Positions 1-10,830 of a DNA stretch of 64,000 nucleotides are shown here, in pieces (positions within the stretch are counted from its first letter, which is position 1; the number at the start of each line of letters is the position of its first letter). The stretch is taken from positions 6,920,321 to 6,984,320 of the forward strand of contig CM063109.1 in the NCBI GenBank assembly GCA_031841125.1, given 5' to 3'. A program made the translations under genes and the position numbers. Source of the DNA: Acanthococcus lagerstroemiae. Its lineage: Eukaryota > Arthropoda > Insecta > Hemiptera > Eriococcidae. A model generated the notes under the pieces. That model was not told where the DNA came from, searched no databases, and was given only the letters and a program-made list of their open reading frames with translations.

Positions 1-645
1 CACTGCTCTGTACATCAAGCAAAGTTTATCTGATTGTGTTTCAGTTTTGCTACGTAATACCTACTATAATAGACTATAAAAGTCATCCTAAATATTATGC
101 ATTTGGTTGTTGTAGACTTTCTCTAAATTCTGCGAGAAACGCATCTTCTATTTAGGAGATATGAGTTTAATTAAAATCTGGAAGTGACTTCAGCTTTTGC
201 TGTGTTTGTTTAAAGTGAGCCTCAACAGAGCATTTTTAAATGAGAGGGGGGTAGGTATAGGTACAATCCTTTTTAAAAACATCATTCAGGCTCGACAGTT
301 TCAGACGCGTGTTGATTTTCAAACAAATGCCAGTTTCATGTAGCATATTGTTTACTTTCTTCACATTTGAACAAAATGGGATTTACACGTCCATATAATA
401 CTTACTTTTCGTTTTACGAGAAAAGAATCGTTTTGCTGAAATCCAGACTATACCAATATCGTAGAATAATAACTCGGCAGGAGGCAACCACTTTAAATAT
501 CTAGCTAAGACACGAGATCAGCAAATACGGGGTTCGAATGCAAAAATATTTACCCTGTGAAATTGATTATCCAGCTTTCACGCTAATGGAACTTTTATTT
601 CTGCGGAAAAACTGAGCCATGTGAGCCAGAGACTCGTACATAAAG

Positions 646-669
646 TTTTTTTTTTTTTTTTTTTTTTTT
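646..669. repeat. poly(T) run
   Basis: A run of 24 T. The flanking sequence 1-788 is AT-rich and shows no exon, RNA gene or element that I can recognise. The run could be the tail of an old retroposon on the minus strand, but no head sequence or target duplication was found. Confidence 0.6.
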
Positions 670-845
670 AATAAAAGCGATTACTATACAGGTATACAGA
701 TATAAAATGTTTACTCGCAAGCGTCGTGGGAACTGAAAACGTGCGATAATCTTCCTCTAGAGTTTGTTCAATACCTATGCAAACAAACTCATCTGACACA
801 CATCCGCCAGCTTATAAAATATGGAAATAAAAGAGTCGAGCTTAC

Positions 846-1087
846 TGATGGTGAAAGTCCGGTAGGGCTCGGACTTTTTTTGAGGTAATGAGACGTAACG
901 CCGGTCGCTGGACTCTTTACTGCTGGTGTTGGTTTACGGTGAAGGGTGAGTGGTTTCTGCGGGGTGTCTTTTCTGATTTTCTGATGCTGAATCCTTCTCC
1001 ATAATATGCGGAAAACAAACACCAGAAATACGACTAGGATAAGGAAGACGATCACCGAGAGTATGATCCACATCGTCTGCGAGTGTT
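846..1087 (-). CDS. Transmembrane/cytoplasmic exon of a single-pass membrane protein
   Basis: On the minus strand a strong acceptor (TTTTGTTTCAG, just above 1087) opens a frame. It encodes a short juxtamembrane stretch, a very hydrophobic helix (WIILSVIVFLILVVFLVFVF) and then a basic stop-transfer sequence (RILWRR) with a Ser/Pro/Lys-rich tail. A consensus donor (GTAAGC) follows at 845; if unused, the frame runs to a stop at 789. This is the topology of a type I receptor-like protein with a short cytoplasmic tail. The incoming phase (one base) fits the outgoing phase of the exon at 7413-7609, so I infer that both belong to one gene with a 6.3 kb intron. The family is not recognised. Confidence 0.5.
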
Positions 1088-3443
1088 CTGAAACAAAAGA
1101 AAGCATTTTTGTATGTTTGGTAGAGCATCGCCATAACATCGATGGAATTTCGATGTTTCGATTAAGCCTTACGATAACTGGAAGATTCTTCGCAGGAAGT
1201 AAATAATTATGTCAAGTGTTCAATTCTGAAAGGTTTTATCGGATTCCATGAATCCTCTATACTTAGTGCGAGGTTGCTCTCGTTCCATTAGATGACACAG
1301 CTGCCGTGGAATCTTCTCTTTTTGACCTTATACGTACCTTGATACGTCTATACCAATTTACAGTTCGAGACATTATGGATGGTACAGTTCAGTTCCTGAT
1401 ACACGAGAGAGGAAGTGGGGCAATTGCTTTTTCCGGAGAGAAAAATGAAACTTGAAAACGCTAAGAAAATGGCAAAGTCTCATCAAGTCTGAAATAAGAC
1501 TGCTAAAAGTTTTAATGAGTCTCGAAGGATCTTAAATAAGTTAACAATATCTTGAAAGTTGTAAACAAGTGCTGAAAAGTTTTAAAAAATTCAGACGAGG
1601 TCTTTAAAAGTCGTGATCAAGTTTTGAAGAGTATTGGTCAAGTTTAGAGAAGTCCCTATTAGGCAATGTCGTCAACTGTCATGACATCTCACTGGTGGCA
1701 AGCTGTCTGTTATCAATGGCATTTACACGATTTCAAACAGACAATTATTTTCCAAATAGTTCATCAAGTCGGCATTTATATAAAAAATCATAAGAGTAAG
1801 TCTTGTTGAGATTAAAATCTTCTTCAATTTGGGTAAACTTCCAAGTTTCATATCCGTTAAAATTTCTATCATTACTCTCCCATGAGCAAATGTACAAGTG
1901 ATGTCCACCCAGTGAGCGTGCTCGACATTGCCTAATAAAGTCTTGAGCAAGTATGGAAGAATTATCGATTCTTAAACGAGTCTTGAACATTTGTATTAAT
2001 AAAGTTTTTTCTCCACTTAAGTAGTGGACATATTTGTCAAATACATCCTACAACATGAGTGAAAGAGGTACTTGTATTACAAAATTTTTAACATTTCATT
2101 TACATCTCAACGAAATAGAAATTCAAGTCCGGAACAGAGACTTAGAATATTTAGAAAGTTTGAAAAAGCCGTGAAAAGCGTCCGCCTGTCTTCAATAAGT
2201 ATGAAAGAATCTATATAAGTCCTGAACAGGATTATTACACACTGGATCCGCCACTAGTACAAGTAAAGTAATAATTATTCTTGGTCTCTTTTCGAAAATC
2301 ATAATTTTGGGACGAAAGTTCCAAAATGAAGGATCAGACAAAGTCGGGGCCCCAAAAACACCCAGATCCGAAGCGAGTCCCTCTTCTCTCTCTTATCAAA
2401 CCTGCCGAGTTACGGGTTATTCATGTAAATTTAAAAGTTCACCCTTGAGTCAGCCGAATAAAATTTAGTATTCATTTCTATTCGCAACAATTACAGCCGA
2501 TAAACTAGGAAAATGTACTTAACATGCTAAATGAGAAGAGAATGATATAGTGTTTTTATGTCGTGTCGTGTAAGAAAAACGAGTGGGCACCAGATTAATA
2601 TCATCCATGCTTTTACGCCTTACGCGCCTTTGTTATTCGTTTTTCAGACCAGTGAAAAAAATAAACTCATTCAAGCCCGAAAGACTAGCCACGTGAATTG
2701 TACACGTGCCTGTCATTCTCAGTTGACTATCAAAAAAACTGATTTCGACGTCTAGAATAGCATAAAATATGTATTGTACATTAGTCTCTTATGTCGAGTC
2801 AAAACTGGAGGTACCCAAAAGTACATGGAAAATTTAGGGGGGGGGCGTATTTCAGTTACCAGCACTTTCCTTGAATGTTCAGTATATTGTACTGAATTTA
2901 TTTTCTAATGATTTCATGGAGCATAATCTCCTTCATGTTTTTTAACCATGAACATATGTGCCCCTCCCAGTTGCCGAACAAATCAGTTAGAGGCTGGAAG
3001 TTCCGATCGCCATGACTCTCTGTTACTACTTACATCCTCAAATCTTAATTTCGCCAAGCTATTGTTATCAGGCTTATTTTTTGAAGAAAAAAGATTAATA
3101 CTGATAACTGGACGTGCATCATATTTATGACCCGTAGAGAAGCCCTCAGTTGGCAAACTCCATTTTCGTTACATCACCGTGGTCATGTTTTTGACTTGTC
3201 CTTGCTCTCTGATTTTAGTTATACTACTTCAGTTTTATGATGAAAATGCCATCCCCAAACAAAACTTTGGATACCAGTTTACTTAAAGTCTACAAATAAA
3301 AATCCCTGAAAATTTCCGGTTTTACCATTTTCCATGTCCGTCGCCGTAGGTCATAATTTCTCTGCCCTGTGGTAATGTATTCACCAGAAAAAATGGAGAA
3401 AACTTTTATTTAATAAATACTAGGGTGTCCCTTATTTTACAAG
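1088..3443. other. Non-coding, AT-rich stretch
   Basis: No coding exon is supported. If the two minus-strand exons on either side belong to one gene, this is part of its intron. It contains the degenerate repeat patch at 1490-1660 and a similar weaker patch at about 2130-2230. The short open frames here have no homology that I can see. Confidence 0.5.
1490..1660. repeat. Degenerate AAGTCTTGAAAAGTTTT-type short repeats
   Basis: Loose tandem copies of a 20-30 bp motif built from 'aagtctgaaataag', 'aaaagttttaaa' and 'aacaagtgctgaaaag'. The same vocabulary, in the opposite orientation, returns at 18740-19035, 53740-53900 and 60930-61270, which points to a dispersed degenerate minisatellite family rather than chance. 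Confidence 0.5.
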
Positions 3444-3829
3444 TTTTCGCCAGTTGATTAGGGTCGCACTGAAATTTGTTCCAATGGACCTAGAAACTCG
3501 CAATAAAAAATTTGAGCTCAATCTGAGGTCATTGACCCGTGCCGCTTTGACCTTGAAGTTACCTGTAATACTGAGATTTTACAAAACACCGCGAATATCT
3601 CGGAACATATCAACTTCAGGACCGAAATGCACATAACATTTTGTTCCTTGTTACACTTCCTATAAAAACGATCCTATACAACTTTTCTCCAGAATACATA
3701 TTTGCCGAGATAATCGCAATAATGTGTGAAAGTTTCAAGGAACGTGGCTTTTGTTATTTTTTCTTTCATTTTATTATTTTATTTTCTTACAGCTTTGACT
3801 AACAGTGTACAATACAATTTTCTCAAACA

Positions 3830-4817
3830 TTCAGAGCTTTGATGTAGCTACGAGCTATCGTCCAGTCTGCCCATTTGAGAGCGTAAGCCTCTGGCACGTT
3901 TTTCCAGTATATTTTATTTTGGGCGTTGCTGACCCAGTGAGGACCTGCATACCTCTGAATTTCATCTAGCCATCTTGTATTTAGGCTTTCCTCTGTTTCT
4001 TTTATTGCTTCTAGATATTCATTGAGTGGTCAACAAGCACCATATCTCCCAGCCTTCCTGGCTATATATAGCCTACATATACTTGAACTTGAGTTTTTTG
4101 ATCTGGTACCCAATATTTCGGATTTTGACTTTATTTACAGTTTTTTTAATGCTAATTTTATCTTTAATTTTGATTTTCAACATATGTCTCATCATTGAAT
4201 GCTGAGTTGTTTTTAGCCTAAAAACTTGTTTCTTGGTTAATGACCATGCCTGACATCCGTATCCCAAATATTCGCATTATACACATGTCTAGAACGTTCA
4301 TTTTTGTGTTTAATTTCGTATTGCATTTGAGTATGTATTTTGTCGCCCAAAATACTTTCTATGAATTAGATATTTAGATATTCTTGCACTTCCTTTGATG
4401 CTCCCCCCCCCTGTAGAGAGATGATTTGTCCTAGATATCTGTATTCGTCCCCTTTATTTATTACTAGGTTGACTATTTGGATATGGTCTACATGATTTTT
4501 ACTTTCGCGCATTCTTGCCTCAGATCAATTCCCATTATTGCTAATTCTGTTACATTTTTTTCCATCAGTACGACATTATCCGCGAACCACAGATTGTTTA
4601 AAATATTTGTTGAAAGCGGGTCATCCTGTTTCAAACCCCACTGTATCCAGAACGTTCCTCCCTTTTTATCTATTTTTATAAATGTTTGTCCATCTTCACC
4701 CCATGAACGATGAGATGAAGAAAAAAATGTGCAGGTTGCTCGTGCGAGTAAGAAAACGTAAGTACTTAATGGACACATGCAGAAGTGTTTGCGATTGTTA
4801 AAAGCTTGTATTTGCAA
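3830..4817 (-). pseudogene. RTE-type non-LTR retrotransposon, decayed reverse-transcriptase fragment
   Basis: Minus-strand frames give ruined reverse-transcriptase motifs. GLKQDDPLS stands where GVKQGDPLS is usual, followed after an internal deletion by FADNVVLM (usual FADDIVLM). Further on come a YGCQAWSLTKKQ block and a C-terminal IQRYAGPHWVSNAQNKIYW block, all typical of RTE-clade ORF2. Frameshifts and stops are scattered throughout. The 3' end (left) is rich in TTTTA, like the tails of the better preserved copies at 39363 and 44904. It lies between the inverted arms of the surrounding structure and cannot be functional. Confidence 0.7.
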
Positions 4818-5369
4818 GAGGTAGGACTGTTGGTCGGACCCTAATGATAAAAAATTTGCGGAAGAGCCTAAAACTTAAACGTTAATTAGGTATCCGTGAG
4901 CCATAATTAATTCCAAATTCAATGATTGAAGAAAACCAGTTTTGCGACTAGGTTTAACAAACTGTTTTTATTGAGTCTTGAGCATCCTAAGATTCCGTTG
5001 AAGACTTGGTATGGTAGACTTGAGATAATGTATATCAACAATAGGAAACAGCGATTTGTTCATAGGAAATGACACTGAATTCTGAGAACACGTGACTGCG
5101 TTCCTTAACAGCACAATGTTATATCTTTTGCGCAAATTGCTGACTATTTTGTTGATAATACATACATGATTCGAGGTCTGCTCTATAGTAAGTACCCAAT
5201 AAACTGTCATGAGCGTAGCCGGGGGGGGGGGACAAACTGGGGCGCTTGCCCCAGTAGACGGAGACTGAAGGTATATTGTAATACGCATTACCCGACATTA
5301 ATAGATATTTCAGCCGTAAAATAATAAAAAAACCTATGTTTTTGAAGATTACCTATGTTTTTTGAAGAT

Positions 5370-5700
5370 TCCACGCATTTTTGCGATTATCTCGATAAAT
5401 ATATTTTTTAAAGAAAAGTTGTATGGGACATTTTTAAAGAAAATTTGATAAGGAGCATTTTATGTTATTTGCATTTTGGTCCTAAAGTGAATATTTTTGT
5501 AGATAACTGCGATTTAGCTAGTAAAGATCGGTTGATGAAAGAAAAAATAACAAGAAGACACGTTCCTTGAAACTTTGACACATTTTTGCAATTATCTCGG
5601 TGAATATGCGTTCTAGAGAAAAGTTGTATTGGACTTTTCTCATAGGAAATTTAACAAGGAACATTTTATGTTATTGAAGTTGGTATGTTCCGAGATATTC
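5370..5700. repeat. Degenerate direct repeat of arm sequence
   Basis: 5370-5482 and 5578-5695 are diverged direct copies sharing 'cattttatgttatt', 'agaaaagttgtat' and the order of blocks between them. The second copy is part of the right inverted arm, so the arm unit has itself been duplicated. Confidence 0.55.
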
Positions 5701-5831
5701 GTAGTTTTTTTGTAAAATCTCCGAGGTCAAAGCGGCAGGGTTAATGACCTCAGATTAAGCTCAAATTTTGTATGGCGAGTTTCTAGGTCCATTGGAACAA
5801 ATTTCAGTGTGACCCTAATCAATTGGCGAAA

Positions 5832-7412
5832 GAACACCGAAGTACTAAAAATTGCTCGAAAATACTTTTGTGCCTATAGATTTGCATTATTAAAAGAAAT
5901 TTCTTGAAACGTGATTGCCTTCGTCGTGGCTACGGCGATTTGGTTAATCACGGCGAAAGAACGAATATCCACAACGTAAGACTTTGCAGATTTAAGATCT
6001 TCTGATCCATTTTATTCGCTTATTTTATTTCAGACGTATATATTTTCATTTCATTTGATGAATCTGTGATTATTTTCGACACCCTGAAGAATGGTAAAAC
6101 CTGCAAGTTTCAAAAACTTTTGGTCTGGTTGAAGGAAGTTCTTACTCCGCGGGTATTGAATCTTGGAAGTTGTCCGCCCCCTCTCCTGGTAAAATTGAAT
6201 TGAATCTTGCTTATGAAAAGAGCTGAATTTGGTGATCAAGTAATGATCAAAGGTTTTCTTAAAAATTAAGACAGAAACAATATGTCAGATTAATTTTAAA
6301 ACCCTCTAAGTGCCACCGTGCAAATTTTACAGGAGAGACAAAAAAGAATTAAGGAGGACCATTTATTCAAATGTTGAACATTTTTTTCATTCCTTCTTAA
6401 AAAATTTTCAAGTCGTTTTAGAATGTTTTGGTTATTCATAGGGTGCGGTGTCACTTCTATCTCAATCAACAAAAAAGTCATTTTACCAAAATTGGCGCTT
6501 AGAAGGTTTTATAATTGAGCTGACGAATAGGTAGTATTGAAGTACCTATGCACAACAGATCTGTTCAGAGGTTATACAACAAAATTACGATAATTTTATC
6601 TATAGCCACAGAAACCTTTAACAGAACAACTTAATGTCCCTTCAAGATAACGAATATGCAGAATAAATAATACCAACTTTTCTCATCGAACAGTTGGCAA
6701 TAATCCCGCCAAGTCTTCCAGCATACTGTAGAATGACGCCTACACTTATTTGCAACAGGAAGCTATTTAATACCCGTATAAGCCTTTGTAAGCTATATTG
6801 TTACTAAATTATCAACCAGATGCCAATCGTGATTATGGCTGAAAAAAGACATGGGTAGGTAGCTGAAAATTAGGCCACTGAAGCAATAAGATTTCATCGG
6901 AACGAGAAACGAATCCGTACACTTTCATCTCGCAATCGCGGCAACCGGGGAATTGTGCAGCTTCTCAGTTGCATAGAAAACATTGGAATCGATTCGTGAA
7001 ACAATACATTCTAAGAACAGCTCTCTCAGTCCTGATTGCTGCATTCACGCCCCGTGGTAATTTAAAATATTTTCCCTTATTTCACGTTTCAAATCAGCTG
7101 CTATAGTAGAAATAAACAAGCTGGAAGAACCGAACGAATTCGAATGCCAGCAGATACTTCCTCATCCTTACTGGGCCGGAAAGTACCCAAAAGTAGGTTA
7201 TACCTACTAAATGAAGGCGTCGGCGACAAAATTCATTTAGTTACGTTCAATTTTCTTAATTTACCTCCGTCTTAACACTCCTTTCGTATTCCGTTGTATT
7301 TTTTTTTAATCATTTCTTCACTCAGTTTGAGGAACGAAAACGTATCTGAAAGTGAAACTCGAGGGAAGTTTCGAAAAGACTATCAATTATAAAAATCGTC
7401 TTTCTTACTCAC
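5832..7412. other. Non-coding stretch
   Basis: AT-rich sequence with no exon, RNA gene or element that I can support. It would be intronic if exons 7413-7609 and 846-1087 form one gene. Confidence 0.4.
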
Positions 7413-7609
7413 TCGCATTAGTTCTATCTACGACTGGTGTTGAGTTGCTGAGAAAATATTTATAAGATCCTTCGATTCGACCGTGTTCTACACCGAAATG
7501 CCAATCAATACCACATGGGTTTTCCTTGATGACGTCACTCATCTGGTAAAAAGCGAGGTAGCAAATACATGGAAATTTCTGCTTCGCAAAGGTGCCTACG
7601 AAGGGACAG
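7413..7609 (-). CDS. Internal exon, Cys-containing extracellular-type domain
   Basis: Minus-strand exon of 197 bp between an acceptor (GCTGCAG) above 7609 and a consensus donor (GTGAGT) below 7413. The incoming phase is 2 and the outgoing phase is 1. The frame is open and encodes a domain with five cysteines (SCPFVG..., KFPCICYLAFYQ, ENPCGIDWHFG). The spacing FPC-x-CY-x3-FYQ...ENPC...HF vaguely recalls a chitin-binding type-2 (CBM14) domain, but two of the six expected cysteines are missing, so I do not assign that family. The outgoing phase fits the transmembrane exon at 846-1087, giving an ectodomain followed by a membrane helix. The opposite strand also has a 73-codon open frame, which lowers certainty. 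Confidence 0.45.
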
Positions 7610-10254
7610 CTGCAGCGCATACCTCGTTTTTATACGAATTGCAGGAGGGAGGGAATTGCATGCATTTCGAAACATGTCATGGCATTTGGTCAATTACTCT
7701 GTAGAAATTTCTTCTCTGGATAATTTTTCTACTTTGGTTTAACAGCGAATCATCAATAGTAAACCCGAAATTCGGAGAATAGTTCTTAATTTCTGTGGTC
7801 CTATGAATTATTCTTAGAATTCTAGAGATATACTATGTGACTGAAACCAATGGCTGAGGCTGCATTGCTGTGAAGAGTAAAAATACTGCATCTCGTACAC
7901 CCCTTATTAATTTCAGTTTCAGAATGAATAATATTGAGGAGGGAAAAGGACTGTTGTTTGTTGGCACATTTTGGTGAGTAACAAAGTGAGTCAGTCTGAC
8001 CCCTCTCAAAAAGAATAGTCATCTTCCGTATGAGTGATAAAAGGAAATTTGAAACATTTTAGCCACATTTTACATTTCAGATTTGGTGAATATAATTATA
8101 GGCCATAAGTATGTTAATTTTTTGGAAATCGTACATAAAATCCTTTATGGTTGTTAATGTGTGTTTTTTCATGTTTGATCAGATGATGCCAGTTTCCTGT
8201 TATATATTAATTACAAAAAACAGCTCCTGCCAAACTTATGCTATCCCGGAGGTCAATTTTTCATCGGAAGTGTGCTGCATTCCTGTGTTGCTTGTATTTG
8301 TGTTCATATACGTGTGTATTTACTTCAAACCTGTCAGTACCTTTCTGAGCAGAAAAGTTTGCTGATTTTGGTAAGCAAGGAAGTTTTGCTTAATATGATG
8401 ATTTGGTAGGATAACATAATATATTCATTACTCTTATGTGTACATTGTCCACTTCCTCAAGTATTATTTTGCTGCAATGGTACACTTTTTTTTTTATTCC
8501 TGAGCGAAATATTCAGATTTTGTGACATTCTGCTAGGTTCGACGCGAGCGGGTGACGAAAAAATTGAGAAGATGAAAGAGTGTTTTCATTCAACGCCCCC
8601 CCTCCTCCTCCTTTAATGAATTTCCCTCAGGCCGGGCCTCTAATCTGCATAGATAAAGCCAAGAACTTCAGGTTTATACGGTTTATCTGCTTTATTGTTC
8701 AGCATTTCACAGAATATCTTTCAAAACTGCTACCAATTCTATTCAGTTTATCAACATAATGCAGGGTGTGAATCCATATTATTGACATTTATATAATTTT
8801 GGAACTCGAAAAGTTGAACGCTCAAAGGGTCTGTATCTTTGAATGTCGAGGATTATAACATAACAGATATAGGTTGACTGCACTTAGTTGTTTTGTCTTG
8901 ACCAATATAATGGAGAATCAGTGGAGTCACAACTGGGCTGCAGATAGTGATAAAAACGAAATAATATCTGTTTTTGGCCAATGAATAATAGATTGATAAA
9001 TAAATTGAAAATATCAACTTCGAAACATAATTTTTAGGAAAAATAATCGTGAAAATGCGATGAAATACGGATTAATGATTCTCTAAAGCCGAGTTGCATG
9101 TCTCTGCACTTATTCACCATATGTGTGTCAAATACTTTTTACTACTGCGCAGTCCAATGTAAGATCTATGTCGAGGATTTATTTCAGTAAGCTACTGGGT
9201 ACAAGAGAAATAGCTATAATTGGAACCAATGGTCAGTGAGGGTCATCTAGTTTTATTCCATCGATATCGTAATTCATGTTTGGTGATAAGAAAGTACCGA
9301 AAGTAGCTTATTTATGACTTAATGCGTTGTCGTTTTTCCTGTATCTACATTGATAATATACAAATGAGTTCTGTTTCATCTAATGATGTAAAATTACAAG
9401 AACTTAAAGACTAATAACCTTATCATCATCATCAATATGTAGGTGGAATGCGACGTACCATACGTTTTGAGATCTCCCCTAAACTGTATAATTTTCTTCA
9501 TGCGGGGCTGTTAATCCAGCAGAATTAGGGAAAAAAATGCTAAATTTCTCGGAAATCTGAATTTTGGCACAATTTTTACTTGGATATGCTCATTAGCGTA
9601 CTAAAACTCTCCATAAATCCGAGTATAGATTCGCCCCTCCCCTAGCTATAGTCAGATAGGTCCACAAAATCGAACCTTTGATGATGAGTCGTTCCGATCG
9701 AATAATGTTTTAAATAAAAAGTATTCCTGACTCAGTTGTTCCCAGGAGAAGTTCTTTGAATTTTTTTTTGTAACGACCCGGCCTAGAACCATCATAGGTG
9801 GGGAAGGGGTGTTCAAAATGATTCTTACCTACACTATTATGCATTAACACAGGCCTTATGGCAGAAATTTTTGTTGAATTTTTGACATTTATCTAATGTC
9901 ACGAGGTTCAGCGAGTGGTGAGGTTGCCAACTCTTCCCGGATCCGTTTCTCTACCTCTCATTCTACTGAGTCCTAAAAAATTTTTTTGTTCCTCTCCCTA
10001 TCCTTAAAAATTAGGTACAGTTTGAAGTTTGTGTTTTTCTGTGTTTCAACTCTTTCAGTAAGGACACTTTAGTCGAGAAATTTTACACATTAGCACGAGT
10101 ATAATCACATCGTAGTATCATTTTTAAGAAGTGTCCAGGGCTATTGAATTCAAGTTAGAGATCGGTTCCACACCAAGTGGGAAATTGTGGTATCTAACTA
10201 GGAGACGAGGGTTGAAAAAAATACAATGACTCCGTTTCATAGGTCCATAAATTC
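7610..10254. other. Non-coding stretch
   Basis: AT-rich, with scattered short open frames only. No splice-bounded coding segment, RNA gene or paired repeat was recognised here. Confidence 0.4.
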
Positions 10255-10830
10255 ACCAAGACTCATTTTTGATAATAATTCATCTCTAAGCTGTAAACTG
10301 AAGCATCTGAGGGTGGGTGGAGGGGCGGGAGGGGAGGTCACAAGTGGAAAAATTAATAAATACAACATGGACATCATTTTAGTGGCTTGAAAGGCCGGTG
10401 AACTCATTTCTAATGATGATTTCACCATTATGTGAAAATTGGGGGATCTAGGGAGAGTAAAAAAGAGGATTGAAAAGTAGAAATGTTGATATTTTCAATA
10501 TGGATGTTATATATGTGGTTTGAAAGGTCGTTGACTTTATTTGTGATAATGATTTTACCCTAATGTGAAAATTGGGCATATGGAGGAGGAGGCTCAAAAA
10601 TTGAAAAATCAGCAGTCACAATAAAGGTATCATTTCAATGGTTTGAACAATAGCTGAACTAATTTTCGATAATGGCTTTATATTATTGTGAACATGGAGT
10701 CATCTGGGGCGAGAAAGGAGGCTCAGAAGTGGACATGTCGATATGTTCATGTCAGTAGTTTTGATAAGTTGATGAACTCATAATGATTTTGCCTCAATGA
10801 GAAAATTGAGGCATGCGAGATAAACAGAGA
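10255..10830. repeat. Degenerate tandem repeat, unit about 125 bp, 4-5 copies
   Basis: The block 'gataatgattt.acc.taatgtgaaaattgggg.at' followed by G-rich sequence, 'gaggctca.aagtgga', and 'gtttgaaaggt.g.tgaact' recurs near 10270, 10408, 10540, 10665 and 10776. Spacing is 111-138 bp and the copies are well diverged. No coding potential. It looks like an old minisatellite or local duplication series. Confidence 0.7.

Larger units (their letters stand above)
3444..5831. mobile_element. Long terminal-inverted-repeat structure (about 300-bp arms)
   Basis: Bases 3444-3768 reappear as an imperfect reverse complement at 5537-5831. Shared blocks include 'attagggtc' and 'ccaatggacctagaaactcg' (left) against 'cgagtttctaggtccattgg' (right). 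The arms flank a decayed RTE-type LINE fragment (3830-4817) and an extra partial copy of arm sequence at 5370-5482. This may be a foldback or TIR transposon that received a LINE insertion, or two opposed copies of one dispersed repeat. No transposase and no clear target duplication were found. Confidence 0.6.

Noticed and set aside
481..545. tRNA-like 'ggttcgaatgc' B-box string
   Set aside because: No A box at the correct distance and no stems.
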